From NCBI RefSeq assembly GCF_029889745.1, contig NZ_CP123639.1:1593501-1657500 (forward strand): 64,000 nt of DNA. Direction: 5' to 3'. The DNA comes from Ligilactobacillus faecis (GTDB lineage Bacteria > Bacillota > Bacilli > Lactobacillales > Lactobacillaceae). The position numbers and the translations under genes are program-made. The first letter of the stretch is position 1; every line of letters starts with the position of its first letter. This document shows positions 9,109-17,314 of this stretch, piece after piece. The notes below the pieces were generated by a model. It was not told the origin of the DNA and searched no databases. It saw only the letters and a list, made by a program, of their open reading frames with translations.

Positions 9109-10528
9109 TCATTTGTTCCGATATTTTTGGTATGCTTTAGCTGAATTGATGCTAGTCGTCACTATTTATGGCGTGATCTTTCATGAGCATTTTTGGGCGG
9201 TTTGGCGTAAAGAAGGCGTTGCTTGGATCTTACTTGCGATCGTTATCGTAAGTGGGGGTAATTTTTTGATTTTTGAATATCAAAAAAGAGAACGTCAAAA
9301 GAGTAGCCGATTATTGGAACAAAAATTAGAAGAATTGATCATAGGTCGACCTTCACGGCACGTTTTATTAAATCCAGCAGATGAATATTACGAATTAGCC
9401 AAGCAAGTCAACCGCCTGCAGTCGAAACAACGACAAAGGAATCGGCGTTTCGAGCAACAAGGTCGTGATTACTTGACTTTGCTCCATTCTTTGAAAGGTG
9501 GCGTGGCAGTTTTTGATCAAAATAAGCAGTTGAACTTGACAAACCATGTTTTTCGTAATGAACTCCAAAGTATGATCGAACCTTTAGGAAAACCATTTTA
9601 TTTGATCTTTTTAGATGCTAAATTGATCGCTTTGACTGAAAAAGTTTATCAAACTAAGCAAGATCAGCACACTTTATGGTATGATCGTGGACGAGACTCT
9701 TGGTTTGATGTGCAATTTATCTATGTACCATTGAGTAGTTCTCATTATTCTGTGATGGTGATCTTTAATGATATTACGAATACTAAACGTTTAGAACAAA
9801 AGCAACGTGATTTTATGGCAAATGCAAGTCATGAGTTACGCACGCCTTTGACGGCGATCCAAGGTTTTAGTGAGACTTTGCTTGATGGAGCTTTGGCAGA
9901 TGAAGCGACTGCGCGTGATTTTTTAGAGATCATTTTAGCGCAAAGCAACCATTTAAAAGAATTGATCGATGATATCTCGGCTTTGGCTAAAGATGACCCA
10001 CAAGCTGAGTTGCAATTGACGCAGTTGCAGATCGCCGACCTCTGTCAGCAACTTTTGGCCGGCTATACTGCTCAGATCGAAGCAAAAAAATTAACAGTTA
10101 TGTTAGAGATCGAACCTGGGCTCAAGGTTACGACCGATCGACGTTACTTACAACATATCATGACCAATCTTTTTCAAAATGCAATACGTTATAACACTTT
10201 GGGTGGTCAGATCAAGATCGTGGCTAAGAAGGCTGAGACAACTTGGTCGTTAGCAGTCACTAATACAGGTCCAGCGATCAAGGAAACTGATAAGGCTAAG
10301 ATCTTTGATCGCTTTTATCGAGCTGAAAGCTCACATACGACGAAAGGCAGTGGCCTTGGACTTTCGATCGTCAAAGAATCTGTTCAGATATTAAGGGGCA
10401 AGATCACAGTTATGAGCGCTGAAAATAAGCCGACTTGCTTTGAAGTTACTTTGCCCCTAGACGAAAATTATCTTAAAATAAAGAAGGACAATGAATATTA
10501 TGAAAAAGAAATTATATCGTTCAAATGA
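9083..10528 (+). CDS. phoR: Membrane sensor histidine kinase (PhoR-like)
   Basis: Encodes 481 aa from ATG 9083, overlapping the regulator. Two membrane helices (about 11-30 and 43-62) enclose an extracytoplasmic loop of only about a dozen residues. A PAS-like segment follows (LLHSLKGGVAVFDQNKQL onward), then HisKA with the phospho-histidine in NASHELRTPLTAI, then HATPase_c (NLFQNAIRY; GSGLGLSIVKE). B. subtilis PhoR has a large external domain, so this kinase must sense differently, probably in the membrane or via PAS. Its 3' end overlaps the start of the PspC-domain gene, so envelope-stress genes are in the same transcript. Confidence 0.88.
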   Translation: MEKKKLWSDHLFRYFWYALAELMLVVTIYGVIFHEHFWAVWRKEGVAWILLAIVIVSGGNFLIFEYQKRERQKSSRLLEQKLEELIIGRPSRHVLLNPADEYYELAKQVNRLQSKQRQRNRRFEQQGRDYLTLLHSLKGGVAVFDQNKQLNLTNHVFRNELQSMIEPLGKPFYLIFLDAKLIALTEKVYQTKQDQHTLWYDRGRDSWFDVQFIYVPLSSSHYSVMVIFNDITNTKRLEQKQRDFMANASHELRTPLTAIQGFSETLLDGALADEATARDFLEIILAQSNHLKELIDDISALAKDDPQAELQLTQLQIADLCQQLLAGYTAQIEAKKLTVMLEIEPGLKVTTDRRYLQHIMTNLFQNAIRYNTLGGQIKIVAKKAETTWSLAVTNTGPAIKETDKAKIFDRFYRAESSHTTKGSGLGLSIVKESVQILRGKITVMSAENKPTCFEVTLPLDENYLKIKKDNEYYEKEIISFK

Positions 10529-10820
10529 TAGTGTGATCTGTGGTGTTTGTGGTGGGATCGCTGAATATTTTGGCCTTTCACCCTGGGTCGTACGGATCAC
10601 ATATTTAGTGGTCGCGATCTTATGTAAGTTCATTCCACTATTAGTTTACGTTCCGATCATTATTTATGCAGTGCTAGCTTTTACACTACCTAAAAAACCA
10701 GGTAAAAGTTATAATGATCTGATCACTTTACTTGAAAGCTGGAATAAAAAAGCTGATGGTGAGCGTAAAGAAGTGGTCGATGCTAAAGAAAGAGATGTCA
10801 AACAAAATAAAAATAAGTAA
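10500..10820 (+). CDS. PspC-domain membrane protein
   Basis: Encodes 106 aa. ATG 10500 is preferred over ATG 10491 because SD AAGAAGGA lies 11 rather than 2 bases upstream. Residues 1-60 are a PspC domain (KLYRSNDSVICGVCGGIAEYF, then a long hydrophobic stretch). The tail is charged and cytoplasmic (ending KERDVKQNKNK). PspC proteins take part in envelope-stress responses. The order pspC-yvlD-hprK-lgt matches the yvlC-yvlD-hprK-lgt block of Bacillus. Confidence 0.88.
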   Translation: MKKKLYRSNDSVICGVCGGIAEYFGLSPWVVRITYLVVAILCKFIPLLVYVPIIIYAVLAFTLPKKPGKSYNDLITLLESWNKKADGERKEVVDAKERDVKQNKNK

Positions 10821-10890
10821 AGAAAGGAAAAGCTATCGTAGCACAACAGAATTTGAAAGTCAGTGCACAGGATAGTCGCAACAGAAAATG
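10821..10890 (+). promoter_or_regulatory. SD - hairpin - start arrangement before yvlD
   Basis: SD AGAAAGGA (10821-10828) directly follows the upstream stop, 59 bases from the ATG at 10888. Between them CTATC (10833-10837) pairs with GATAG (10871-10875), and inside it GCAC (10841-10844) pairs with GTGC (10863-10866). A 12-base linker without any SD leads to the ATG. Folding would reduce the SD-start spacing to normal. Confidence 0.7.
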
Positions 10891-11241
10891 AATTTTTGGC
10901 AACGAACATTGATAAATGTATTGGTCTTTTTAGCAACAGCTGGTTTTTTCCCAGATTACTTCCATGTTTCTAGTGTTTGGGTCGCATTTATCGCCGCAGT
11001 TGTTTTAGGACTTTTAAATATGTTCGTCAAACCGTTATTAGTAGTATTGTCGTTACCGATAACGGTCATGACTTTGGGTGTTTTTTATCTTTTTATCAAT
11101 GGATTTATGCTCGAGATGACTTCATTTTTAGTCGGGTCATCTTTTGAATTTTCGAGTTTTGGTTCTGCGTTGTTAGTTGCGATCATTTTAAGTGTCGTTA
11201 ATTTGATCATTACAAATTATGCAACGCAAAATCGTATTTAA
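10888..11241 (+). CDS. yvlD: YvlD-type small membrane protein (phage holin family 4 / DUF360)
   Basis: Encodes 117 aa with four hydrophobic helices covering nearly the whole chain (INVLVFLATAGFF; VWVAFIAAVVLGLLNMFVKPLLVVL; TLGVFYLFINGF; ALLVAIILSVVNLIITN). The NxFVKP segment after helix 2 is typical of this family, which is called holin-like by homology but sits in envelope-stress operons. The start has no nearby SD; a strong SD lies 59 bases upstream behind a hairpin. Co-transcribed with the PspC gene and hprK. Confidence 0.85.
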   Translation: MNFWQRTLINVLVFLATAGFFPDYFHVSSVWVAFIAAVVLGLLNMFVKPLLVVLSLPITVMTLGVFYLFINGFMLEMTSFLVGSSFEFSSFGSALLVAIILSVVNLIITNYATQNRI

Positions 11242-11259
11242 ATAAGGAAGGTGTATCTG

Positions 11260-12204
11260 ATGGAAAATGCAGTCAGTGTTAGAGAACTTGTATTAGAGAC
11301 GAGTAATCTAGAAGTATATTCTGGAATGCAGTATTTGGATGAAAGAATGGTCACAACGGAAGATATCTCTCGTCCTGGACTTGAGTTGACAGGTTATTTC
11401 GATTATTATCCCGAAGAACGCATCCAACTTTTTGGAATGACTGAGATCTCATATGGAAATAAGATGTCAAAAGAGGATCGAAAAAAGATCATGGAACGTT
11501 TATGCGGTAAAGATACGCCTTGCTTTGTCGTTTCACGTTATTTGGTCGTTCCAGCCGAAATGAAAGAAGCTGCTGATGAACACCATATTCCGATCTTACG
11601 TTCAAAATTACCGACAACGCGGGTCTCTGCTAAGTTGACTGATTACTTGAGTGGACGGTTGGCACCTAAAAAATCTCTGCATGGGGTCTTGATGGATATT
11701 TACGGTCTGGGGGTCTTGATCACAGGTGATTCAGGTGTCGGTAAATCAGAAACAGCTTTAGATCTGATCAAACGTGGGCATCGCTTGATCGCAGATGATC
11801 GGGTCGAAGTCCACCAACAAGATGAACAAACTTTAGTCGGCGAAGCACCTAAGATCTTGCGCCATCTGTTAGAGATCCGAGGAGTCGGGATCATTGATGT
11901 GATGAATCTCTTTGGGGCTGGAGCAGTTCGAGCCAAAACAGATATTTCTTTGATCATTCACTTGGAAAATTGGGAAAAAGACAAGCAATTCGATCGCTTA
12001 GGCAACGGTGAACAAAAAGAGCTGATCTTTGATGTTGAGATACCTAAGATCTCGATCCCTGTTAAGGTCGGACGCAATATGGCGATCATCATTGAAGCGG
12101 CTGCGATGAATTATCGTGCTAAAACAATGGGATATGATGCCACAAAAGCTTTTGAACGTAATTTGAATGCTTTGATCGATGAAAACTCGAAACAAAAGAA
12201 GTAG
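11260..12204 (+). CDS. hprK: HPr kinase/phosphorylase
   Basis: Encodes 314 aa from ATG 11260 (SD AAGGAAGG eight bases away). The N-terminal regulatory domain runs to about residue 130; the kinase domain has Walker A (GDSGVGKSE) and the HPrK signature around EIRGVGIIDVMNLFG. It phosphorylates HPr on Ser46 with ATP, or dephosphorylates it with phosphate, setting CcpA-dependent catabolite repression and inducer exclusion. With cggR and the glycolytic operon it is the central carbon-control gene of the window. It is followed 12 bases later by lgt. Confidence 0.97.
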   Translation: MENAVSVRELVLETSNLEVYSGMQYLDERMVTTEDISRPGLELTGYFDYYPEERIQLFGMTEISYGNKMSKEDRKKIMERLCGKDTPCFVVSRYLVVPAEMKEAADEHHIPILRSKLPTTRVSAKLTDYLSGRLAPKKSLHGVLMDIYGLGVLITGDSGVGKSETALDLIKRGHRLIADDRVEVHQQDEQTLVGEAPKILRHLLEIRGVGIIDVMNLFGAGAVRAKTDISLIIHLENWEKDKQFDRLGNGEQKELIFDVEIPKISIPVKVGRNMAIIIEAAAMNYRAKTMGYDATKAFERNLNALIDENSKQKK

Positions 12205-12216
12205 AGGAAAGAGACA

Positions 12217-13053
12217 GTGAGTGAGATTTTAGGGGTGATCGATCCGATCGCCGTTCGATTTTTAGGAATAAAAGTTCATTGGTATGGAGTCATCATTGGG
12301 CTAGCGATCATGTTGGCGCTTTATCTAGCAGTGAGTGAGGGAAAGCGCCAAGGGCTTAGACCAGATGATTTCTATGACTATCTTCTTTATGCTTTGCCGA
12401 TCGCTTTGATCTGTGCTCGGATCTATTACGTTATTTTTCAATGGGATTATTACAAGAAGTTTCCAGCTGAGATCTATCGCATTTGGGATGGAGGGATCGC
12501 GATCTATGGTGGCCTTTTAGGTGCTTTGCTTGTTTTAGTGATCTTTTGTAAAAAGCGTCAGCTCTCACCGTGGCTCTTTTTAGATGTGATCGCTCCAACC
12601 GTGATCTTAGCACAAGGGATCGGACGTTGGGGAAATTTTATCAACCAAGAAGCCCATGGTGAAGCAGTTAGTCGGATTTTCTTAGTCCAGATGCATTTAC
12701 CCAACTTTATTATCGAACAGATGAATATCGGAGGCACATATTATCAACCGACCTTTTTATACGAATCTGTTTGGGATATTTTAGGTTTTTTAGTTTTGAT
12801 CTTATTACGACATCGAAAAAAACTTTTTAAACAAGGTGAGATCTTTTTGACATATGTTGCTTGGTATTCTTTTGGACGTTTCTTTATCGAAGGGATGCGG
12901 ACAGATAGTCTGATGCTTTTGGGCTTAAGAGTTTCGCAATGGCTCTCAGTCATATTGTTTATTGGAGCGCTTAGTACGATCATTTATCGTCGCTTAAATA
13001 ACAAGCATCTCCCATGGTACTTAGTGGTACAAAAGGAAGATGATCAGGCATAG
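12217..13053 (+). CDS. lgt: Prolipoprotein diacylglyceryl transferase
   Basis: Encodes 278 aa from GTG 12217 (SD AGAGGAAAG). It is a polytopic membrane enzyme with the Lgt signature GRWGNFINQEAHGE and the HWYG element at the N-terminus. It transfers diacylglycerol from phosphatidylglycerol to the lipobox cysteine of prelipoproteins. The hprK-lgt pairing is conserved in Firmicutes. A strong terminator follows. Confidence 0.97.
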   Translation: MSEILGVIDPIAVRFLGIKVHWYGVIIGLAIMLALYLAVSEGKRQGLRPDDFYDYLLYALPIALICARIYYVIFQWDYYKKFPAEIYRIWDGGIAIYGGLLGALLVLVIFCKKRQLSPWLFLDVIAPTVILAQGIGRWGNFINQEAHGEAVSRIFLVQMHLPNFIIEQMNIGGTYYQPTFLYESVWDILGFLVLILLRHRKKLFKQGEIFLTYVAWYSFGRFFIEGMRTDSLMLLGLRVSQWLSVILFIGALSTIIYRRLNNKHLPWYLVVQKEDDQA

Positions 13054-13126
13054 CTATTTAGAAGATGATTATTGCCGCTCTGATCTCAGATCTTATCTAT
13101 GATTGGATAAAAGACCGGCACTAGAT

Positions 13127-13169
13127 GAAAAATGCCACACTTGAAAAAGATCAAGTTGTGGCATTTTTC
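13127..13169 (+). terminator. Terminator after lgt; rest of the 363-base gap
   Basis: AAAAATGCCACACTTGA pairs with TCAAGTTGTGGCATTTTT across a 6-base loop with a single bulge. The remaining gap (13170-13416) is AT-rich; it should contain the pgm promoter, but I see no convincing -35/-10 pair and no other gene. Confidence 0.85.
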
Positions 13170-13416
13170 ATTTTAGTAGGCCAAATTCTTCTGCTAGGAA
13201 GAAATTTTACCTGAAAATACTCGGCAAGTCAGTCAAATATACAGTCACAATTACACACTGAAGTCAAAATCATTGATAGATAAAGGATTTTTTAAGTGTC
13301 TTCGAATAGCGCAGTATTTTTTATTAAAAATAAATAGAAATCTGATATCATATTAAGAGAGAAAAATCTTGATATATAGTATACTGTACTTGATAGAGAT
13401 AATTGAGGTGATATTA

Positions 13417-15144
13417 ATGAGTTGGAAAGATACTTATAAGATCTGGAATGAACAAACAGAGCTTGATGCAGATGTTCGTGCTGATCTTGATCGTTTAGTT
13501 ACTGATCAAACACAGCTTGAGGACGCTTTTTATGCTCCTCTTGAATTTGGAACGGCTGGAATGCGTGGAGTGATCGGCGCTGGGATCAACCGAATGAACA
13601 TTTATACAGTTCGGCAAGCGACTGAAGGTCTAGCACGTTTGATGGATACTTTAGATGAAAAAACACGTTTACGTGGGGTAGCGATCAGTTATGATTCACG
13701 TCATAAGTCACAAGAGTTTGCTTTTGAAGCTGCGAAAGTTTTAGGTGCACACGGGATCCCAACTTTTGTATTTGAAAGTTTACGTCCAACGCCTGAGCTT
13801 TCCTTTGCAGTGCGTCATTTACACACTTATGCTGGGATCATGATCACAGCTAGCCATAATCCAAAACAATATAATGGCTATAAGATCTATGGTGAAGATG
13901 GGGCTCAGATGCCACCAAAAGAGTCAGATTTGATCACAGGTTACATTCGAGAAGTAACAGATCTTTTTGATGTTGCAGTTGAAACTAAAGAACACTTGAT
14001 CGAAGCAGGACTTTTGAAGATCATCGGTTCTGAAGTTGATCAGGCCTACTTAGAAAATGCTAAAGAAGTTACGATCGATCGTGAATTGGTAGCTGAAGAA
14101 GGTAAGACGATGAAGCTCATCTTCACACCACTTCATGGGACTGGTGGGATGTTAGGTGAAAAAGCTTTGCGTCAAGCCGGCTTCGAAGATTTTACTTTAG
14201 TGCCAGAACAGGCGTTACCTGATCCTGATTTTTCAACAGTTGAGCATCCAAACCCAGAATTTACAGAAGCTTTTGATCTAGCCATTAAATTAGGTAAGGC
14301 TGAAAAAGCCGACCTATTAGTTGCGGTAGACCCAGATGCTGACCGTTTAGGTGCTGCTGTTCGTCAACCAGACGGTGAATATAAACTTTTAACGGGTAAT
14401 CAGATCGCTGCTGTTATGTTGAATTACATTTTGACAGCACGCAAGAAAGCTGGTACTTTGCCTGCTAATGCTGCTGTTGTCAAATCGATCGTTTCGAGTG
14501 AATTTGCTACTAAAGTTGCAGAAGATTTTGGAGCAAGTGCGATCAATGTTTTGACAGGCTTCAAGTTTATTGCTGAACAGATCCAACACTTTGAAGAAAC
14601 AAATGAACATACCTTTATGTTAGGTTTTGAAGAAAGTTATGGTTACTTAGTGCGTCCGTTCGTACGTGACAAAGATGCGATCCAATCATTAGTTTTACTA
14701 GCCGAAGTTGCTGCTTTCTACAAGAAACAAGGTAAGAACTTATATGATGGCCTGCAAGAGCTCTTTGAAAAGTATGGCTATTTTGCTGAAAAGACGATCG
14801 CTTTGACTTTTGATGGGGTCGAAGGTGCACAAGAGATCAAGAATCTGATGGTCAAATTCAGAGAAGATGCTCCAGCTGATTTTGCAGGACAAAAGGTCGT
14901 TGCTGTAGAAGATTATGCGTCATCAGAACGAAAAGTTACTGACGGACAAGTTGAAGAGATCAAACTGCCAAAATCAAATGTTTTGAAGTATATTTTAGCT
15001 GATGGAACATGGATCGCAGTTCGACCTTCAGGGACTGAACCAAAAATCAAGTTCTATATTGGAACTCAAGGCAAGACTTTAGCCGAAGCTAATGAAAAAT
15101 GTCAAAGCTTTGAAGAGGCGATCAATGCCTTTATCAAAGGCTAA
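13417..15144 (+). CDS. pgcA: Alpha-phosphoglucomutase / phosphomannomutase family
   Basis: Encodes 575 aa from ATG 13417 (SD TTGAGGTGAT). Conserved blocks of the phosphohexomutase family: the phosphoserine loop TASHNPKQYNGYK, the metal loop DPDADRLG, and the phosphate-binding RPSGTEPKIKFY near the C-terminus. It interconverts glucose-6-P and glucose-1-P, feeding cell-wall and exopolysaccharide precursors. It stands alone between two terminators. Confidence 0.95.
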   Translation: MSWKDTYKIWNEQTELDADVRADLDRLVTDQTQLEDAFYAPLEFGTAGMRGVIGAGINRMNIYTVRQATEGLARLMDTLDEKTRLRGVAISYDSRHKSQEFAFEAAKVLGAHGIPTFVFESLRPTPELSFAVRHLHTYAGIMITASHNPKQYNGYKIYGEDGAQMPPKESDLITGYIREVTDLFDVAVETKEHLIEAGLLKIIGSEVDQAYLENAKEVTIDRELVAEEGKTMKLIFTPLHGTGGMLGEKALRQAGFEDFTLVPEQALPDPDFSTVEHPNPEFTEAFDLAIKLGKAEKADLLVAVDPDADRLGAAVRQPDGEYKLLTGNQIAAVMLNYILTARKKAGTLPANAAVVKSIVSSEFATKVAEDFGASAINVLTGFKFIAEQIQHFEETNEHTFMLGFEESYGYLVRPFVRDKDAIQSLVLLAEVAAFYKKQGKNLYDGLQELFEKYGYFAEKTIALTFDGVEGAQEIKNLMVKFREDAPADFAGQKVVAVEDYASSERKVTDGQVEEIKLPKSNVLKYILADGTWIAVRPSGTEPKIKFYIGTQGKTLAEANEKCQSFEEAINAFIKG

Positions 15145-15156
15145 TATCTAAACTAT

Positions 15157-15199
15157 AAAAAGGATCTCTGTTTCAATTTGAAATGGAGGTCTTTTTTTT
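15157..15199 (+). terminator. Terminator after pgcA
   Basis: A GATCTCTGTTTC / GAAATGGAGGTC stem with G-U pairs, followed by eight T. Confidence 0.75.
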
Positions 15200-15200
15200 G

Positions 15201-15214
15201 CGAAAATATGTTCT
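15201..15214 (+). promoter_or_regulatory. LexA/DinR-like SOS box upstream of uvrB
   Basis: CGAAAATATGTTCT matches 12 of 14 positions of the Gram-positive consensus CGAACRNRYGTTYC and lies about 80 bases before uvrB, directly after the pgcA terminator. Known: uvrBA is SOS-controlled in Bacillus. The off-consensus positions are 5 and 14. Confidence 0.5.
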
Positions 15215-15294
15215 TTTTTTGGGTGCAAAAATACGTTTGGTGTAGTATGATAGATAGAGCGAAATAAGTTTTTACACAAGGGGGTATAGATCAG

Positions 15295-17298
15295 ATGATC
15301 GAACGTCAAGCTGATAAGGAGTTCAAATTAGTTTCAAAATATGAACCAACTGGAGATCAACCTACTGCGATCGCAAGTTTAGTTGATGGGATAAAAGCAG
15401 GAAAAAAAGAACAGATCTTACTTGGAGCGACTGGGACGGGGAAAACCTTTACCATCTCAAATGTGATCGCAAAAGTTAATAAACCGACGCTCGTTTTAGC
15501 TCATAATAAGACGCTTGCCGGTCAGCTCTATGGGGAATTCAAAGAATTCTTCCCAGAAAATGCAGTTGAGTATTTTGTTAGTTACTATGATTACTACCAA
15601 CCAGAAGCTTACGTCCCCTCAAGTGATACGTACATTGAAAAAGATTCAAGTATAAATGACGAGATCGATAAATTGCGCCACTCAGCTACTAGTTCGTTGC
15701 TCGAACGAAATGATGTGATCGTAGTTGCTTCGGTCTCGTCGATCTTTGGTTTAGGTGATCCAAATGAATATCGCGATCAAGCTCTTTCTTTGCGTGTTGG
15801 GCAAGAACTTGAACGCGACAAATTATTACAACAATTGATCGAAGTTCAATTCGAACGAAATGATATCGATTTTCAACGGGGGCGTTTTCGTGTCCGAGGC
15901 GATGTAGTCGAGATCTTTCCAGCTTCACGAGATGAACAAGCATTGCGTATTGAATTTTTTGGCGACGAGATCGATCGGATCCGTGAAGTTGATCCTTTGA
16001 CAGGCGAGATCTTAGGAGATCGCAGTCATGTTGTGATCTTCCCAGCGACCCACTTTTTAACGAGTGGTGAAAGGTTAGAAAGTTCGATCCAAAGTATTGA
16101 AGCTGAACTCAAAGAACGCTTAGAGGTTTTACGTGAAGAAGGTAAACTTTTAGAAGCTCAGCGACTTGAACAACGTACAACTTATGATATCGAGATGTTG
16201 CGTGAGATGGGATATTGTTCAGGGATCGAAAATTACTCTCGCCATATGGATGGACGCAAGCCAGGGCAAGCACCGTATACGCTACTTGATTTTTTCCCAG
16301 ATGATTTTTTGATCGTTGTCGACGAATCACACGTGACGATGCCTCAAGTACGCGGGATGTATAATGGTGACCGCTCGCGCAAGCAAATGTTGGTCGATCA
16401 TGGTTTCCGTTTGCCAAGTGCCTTAGATAATCGGCCGTTAAAATTAGCTGAATTTGAAGACCATGTCGATCAGATCGTCTATATGTCAGCTACTCCTGGT
16501 GAATATGAAAAAGAGCATACTGATGAAGTTGTGCAACAGATCATTCGTCCAACAGGGCTTTTAGATCCAGACGTTGAAGTTCGCCCGATCATGGGGCAAA
16601 TGGACGATCTTGTTTGCGAGATCGAAAAACGAGTCAAACGAGATGAGCGTGTTTTTGTAACAACTTTGACCAAAAAGATGGCTGAAGACCTAACTGACTA
16701 TTTCAAGGAAATGAGTATCAAAGTCAAATATCTACATTCGGATATCAAGACACTTGAACGAACAGAGATCGTTCGTGACTTACGTTTAGGTAAATTTGAC
16801 GTCTTAGTTGGGATCAACTTATTGCGTGAAGGGATCGATGTGCCAGAAGTTTCCCTTGTTGCGATCTTAGATGCTGATAAAGAAGGATTTTTACGCAATG
16901 AACGCTCCTTGATCCAAACGATCGGGCGGGCAGCACGTAACGAAAATGGACATGTGATCATGTATGCTGATAAGGTGACAGATTCGATGCAAGCTGCGAT
17001 AGATGAAACAAAGCGGCGGCGAACGCTCCAAATGCAATACAATGAGGAGCACCATATCAAACCAAAAACAGTCAAAAAAGCGATCCGTGATGTGATCACG
17101 ATCACAGCTAAACCAGAAGAGCACCTAAAAGATCTTGATCGAGAGATCGCTTTTGATGAATTAGATAAGAAAGAACAGTTAGAGATGATCGCACGTTTAG
17201 AAGAACAAATGCGGACCGCGGCTAAAAACTTAGAATTTGAAGATGCAGCTGCATTGCGGGATACTGTTTTAGAGTTAAAAACACAGATCGGACAGTAA
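15295..17298 (+). CDS. uvrB: UvrB, excinuclease subunit B
   Basis: Encodes 667 aa. It has Walker A ([10 protein letters not shown]), the beta-hairpin region ([16 protein letters not shown]), Walker B (VDESH), motif VI ([12 protein letters not shown]) and a C-terminal UVR domain ([21 protein letters not shown]) that binds UvrC. SD AAGGGGG precedes ATG 15295. UvrB verifies damage handed over by UvrA. uvrA begins 16 bases after the stop, so they are one operon. Confidence 0.98.
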   Translation: MIERQADKEFKLVSKYEPTGDQPTAIASLVDGIKAGKKEQILLGATGTGKTFTISNVIAKVNKPTLVLAHNKTLAGQLYGEFKEFFPENAVEYFVSYYDYYQPEAYVPSSDTYIEKDSSINDEIDKLRHSATSSLLERNDVIVVASVSSIFGLGDPNEYRDQALSLRVGQELERDKLLQQLIEVQFERNDIDFQRGRFRVRGDVVEIFPASRDEQALRIEFFGDEIDRIREVDPLTGEILGDRSHVVIFPATHFLTSGERLESSIQSIEAELKERLEVLREEGKLLEAQRLEQRTTYDIEMLREMGYCSGIENYSRHMDGRKPGQAPYTLLDFFPDDFLIVVDESHVTMPQVRGMYNGDRSRKQMLVDHGFRLPSALDNRPLKLAEFEDHVDQIVYMSATPGEYEKEHTDEVVQQIIRPTGLLDPDVEVRPIMGQMDDLVCEIEKRVKRDERVFVTTLTKKMAEDLTDYFKEMSIKVKYLHSDIKTLERTEIVRDLRLGKFDVLVGINLLREGIDVPEVSLVAILDADKEGFLRNERSLIQTIGRAARNENGHVIMYADKVTDSMQAAIDETKRRRTLQMQYNEEHHIKPKTVKKAIRDVITITAKPEEHLKDLDREIAFDELDKKEQLEMIARLEEQMRTAAKNLEFEDAAALRDTVLELKTQIGQ

Positions 17299-17314
17299 TA
17301 GAGGGGGAATTATT

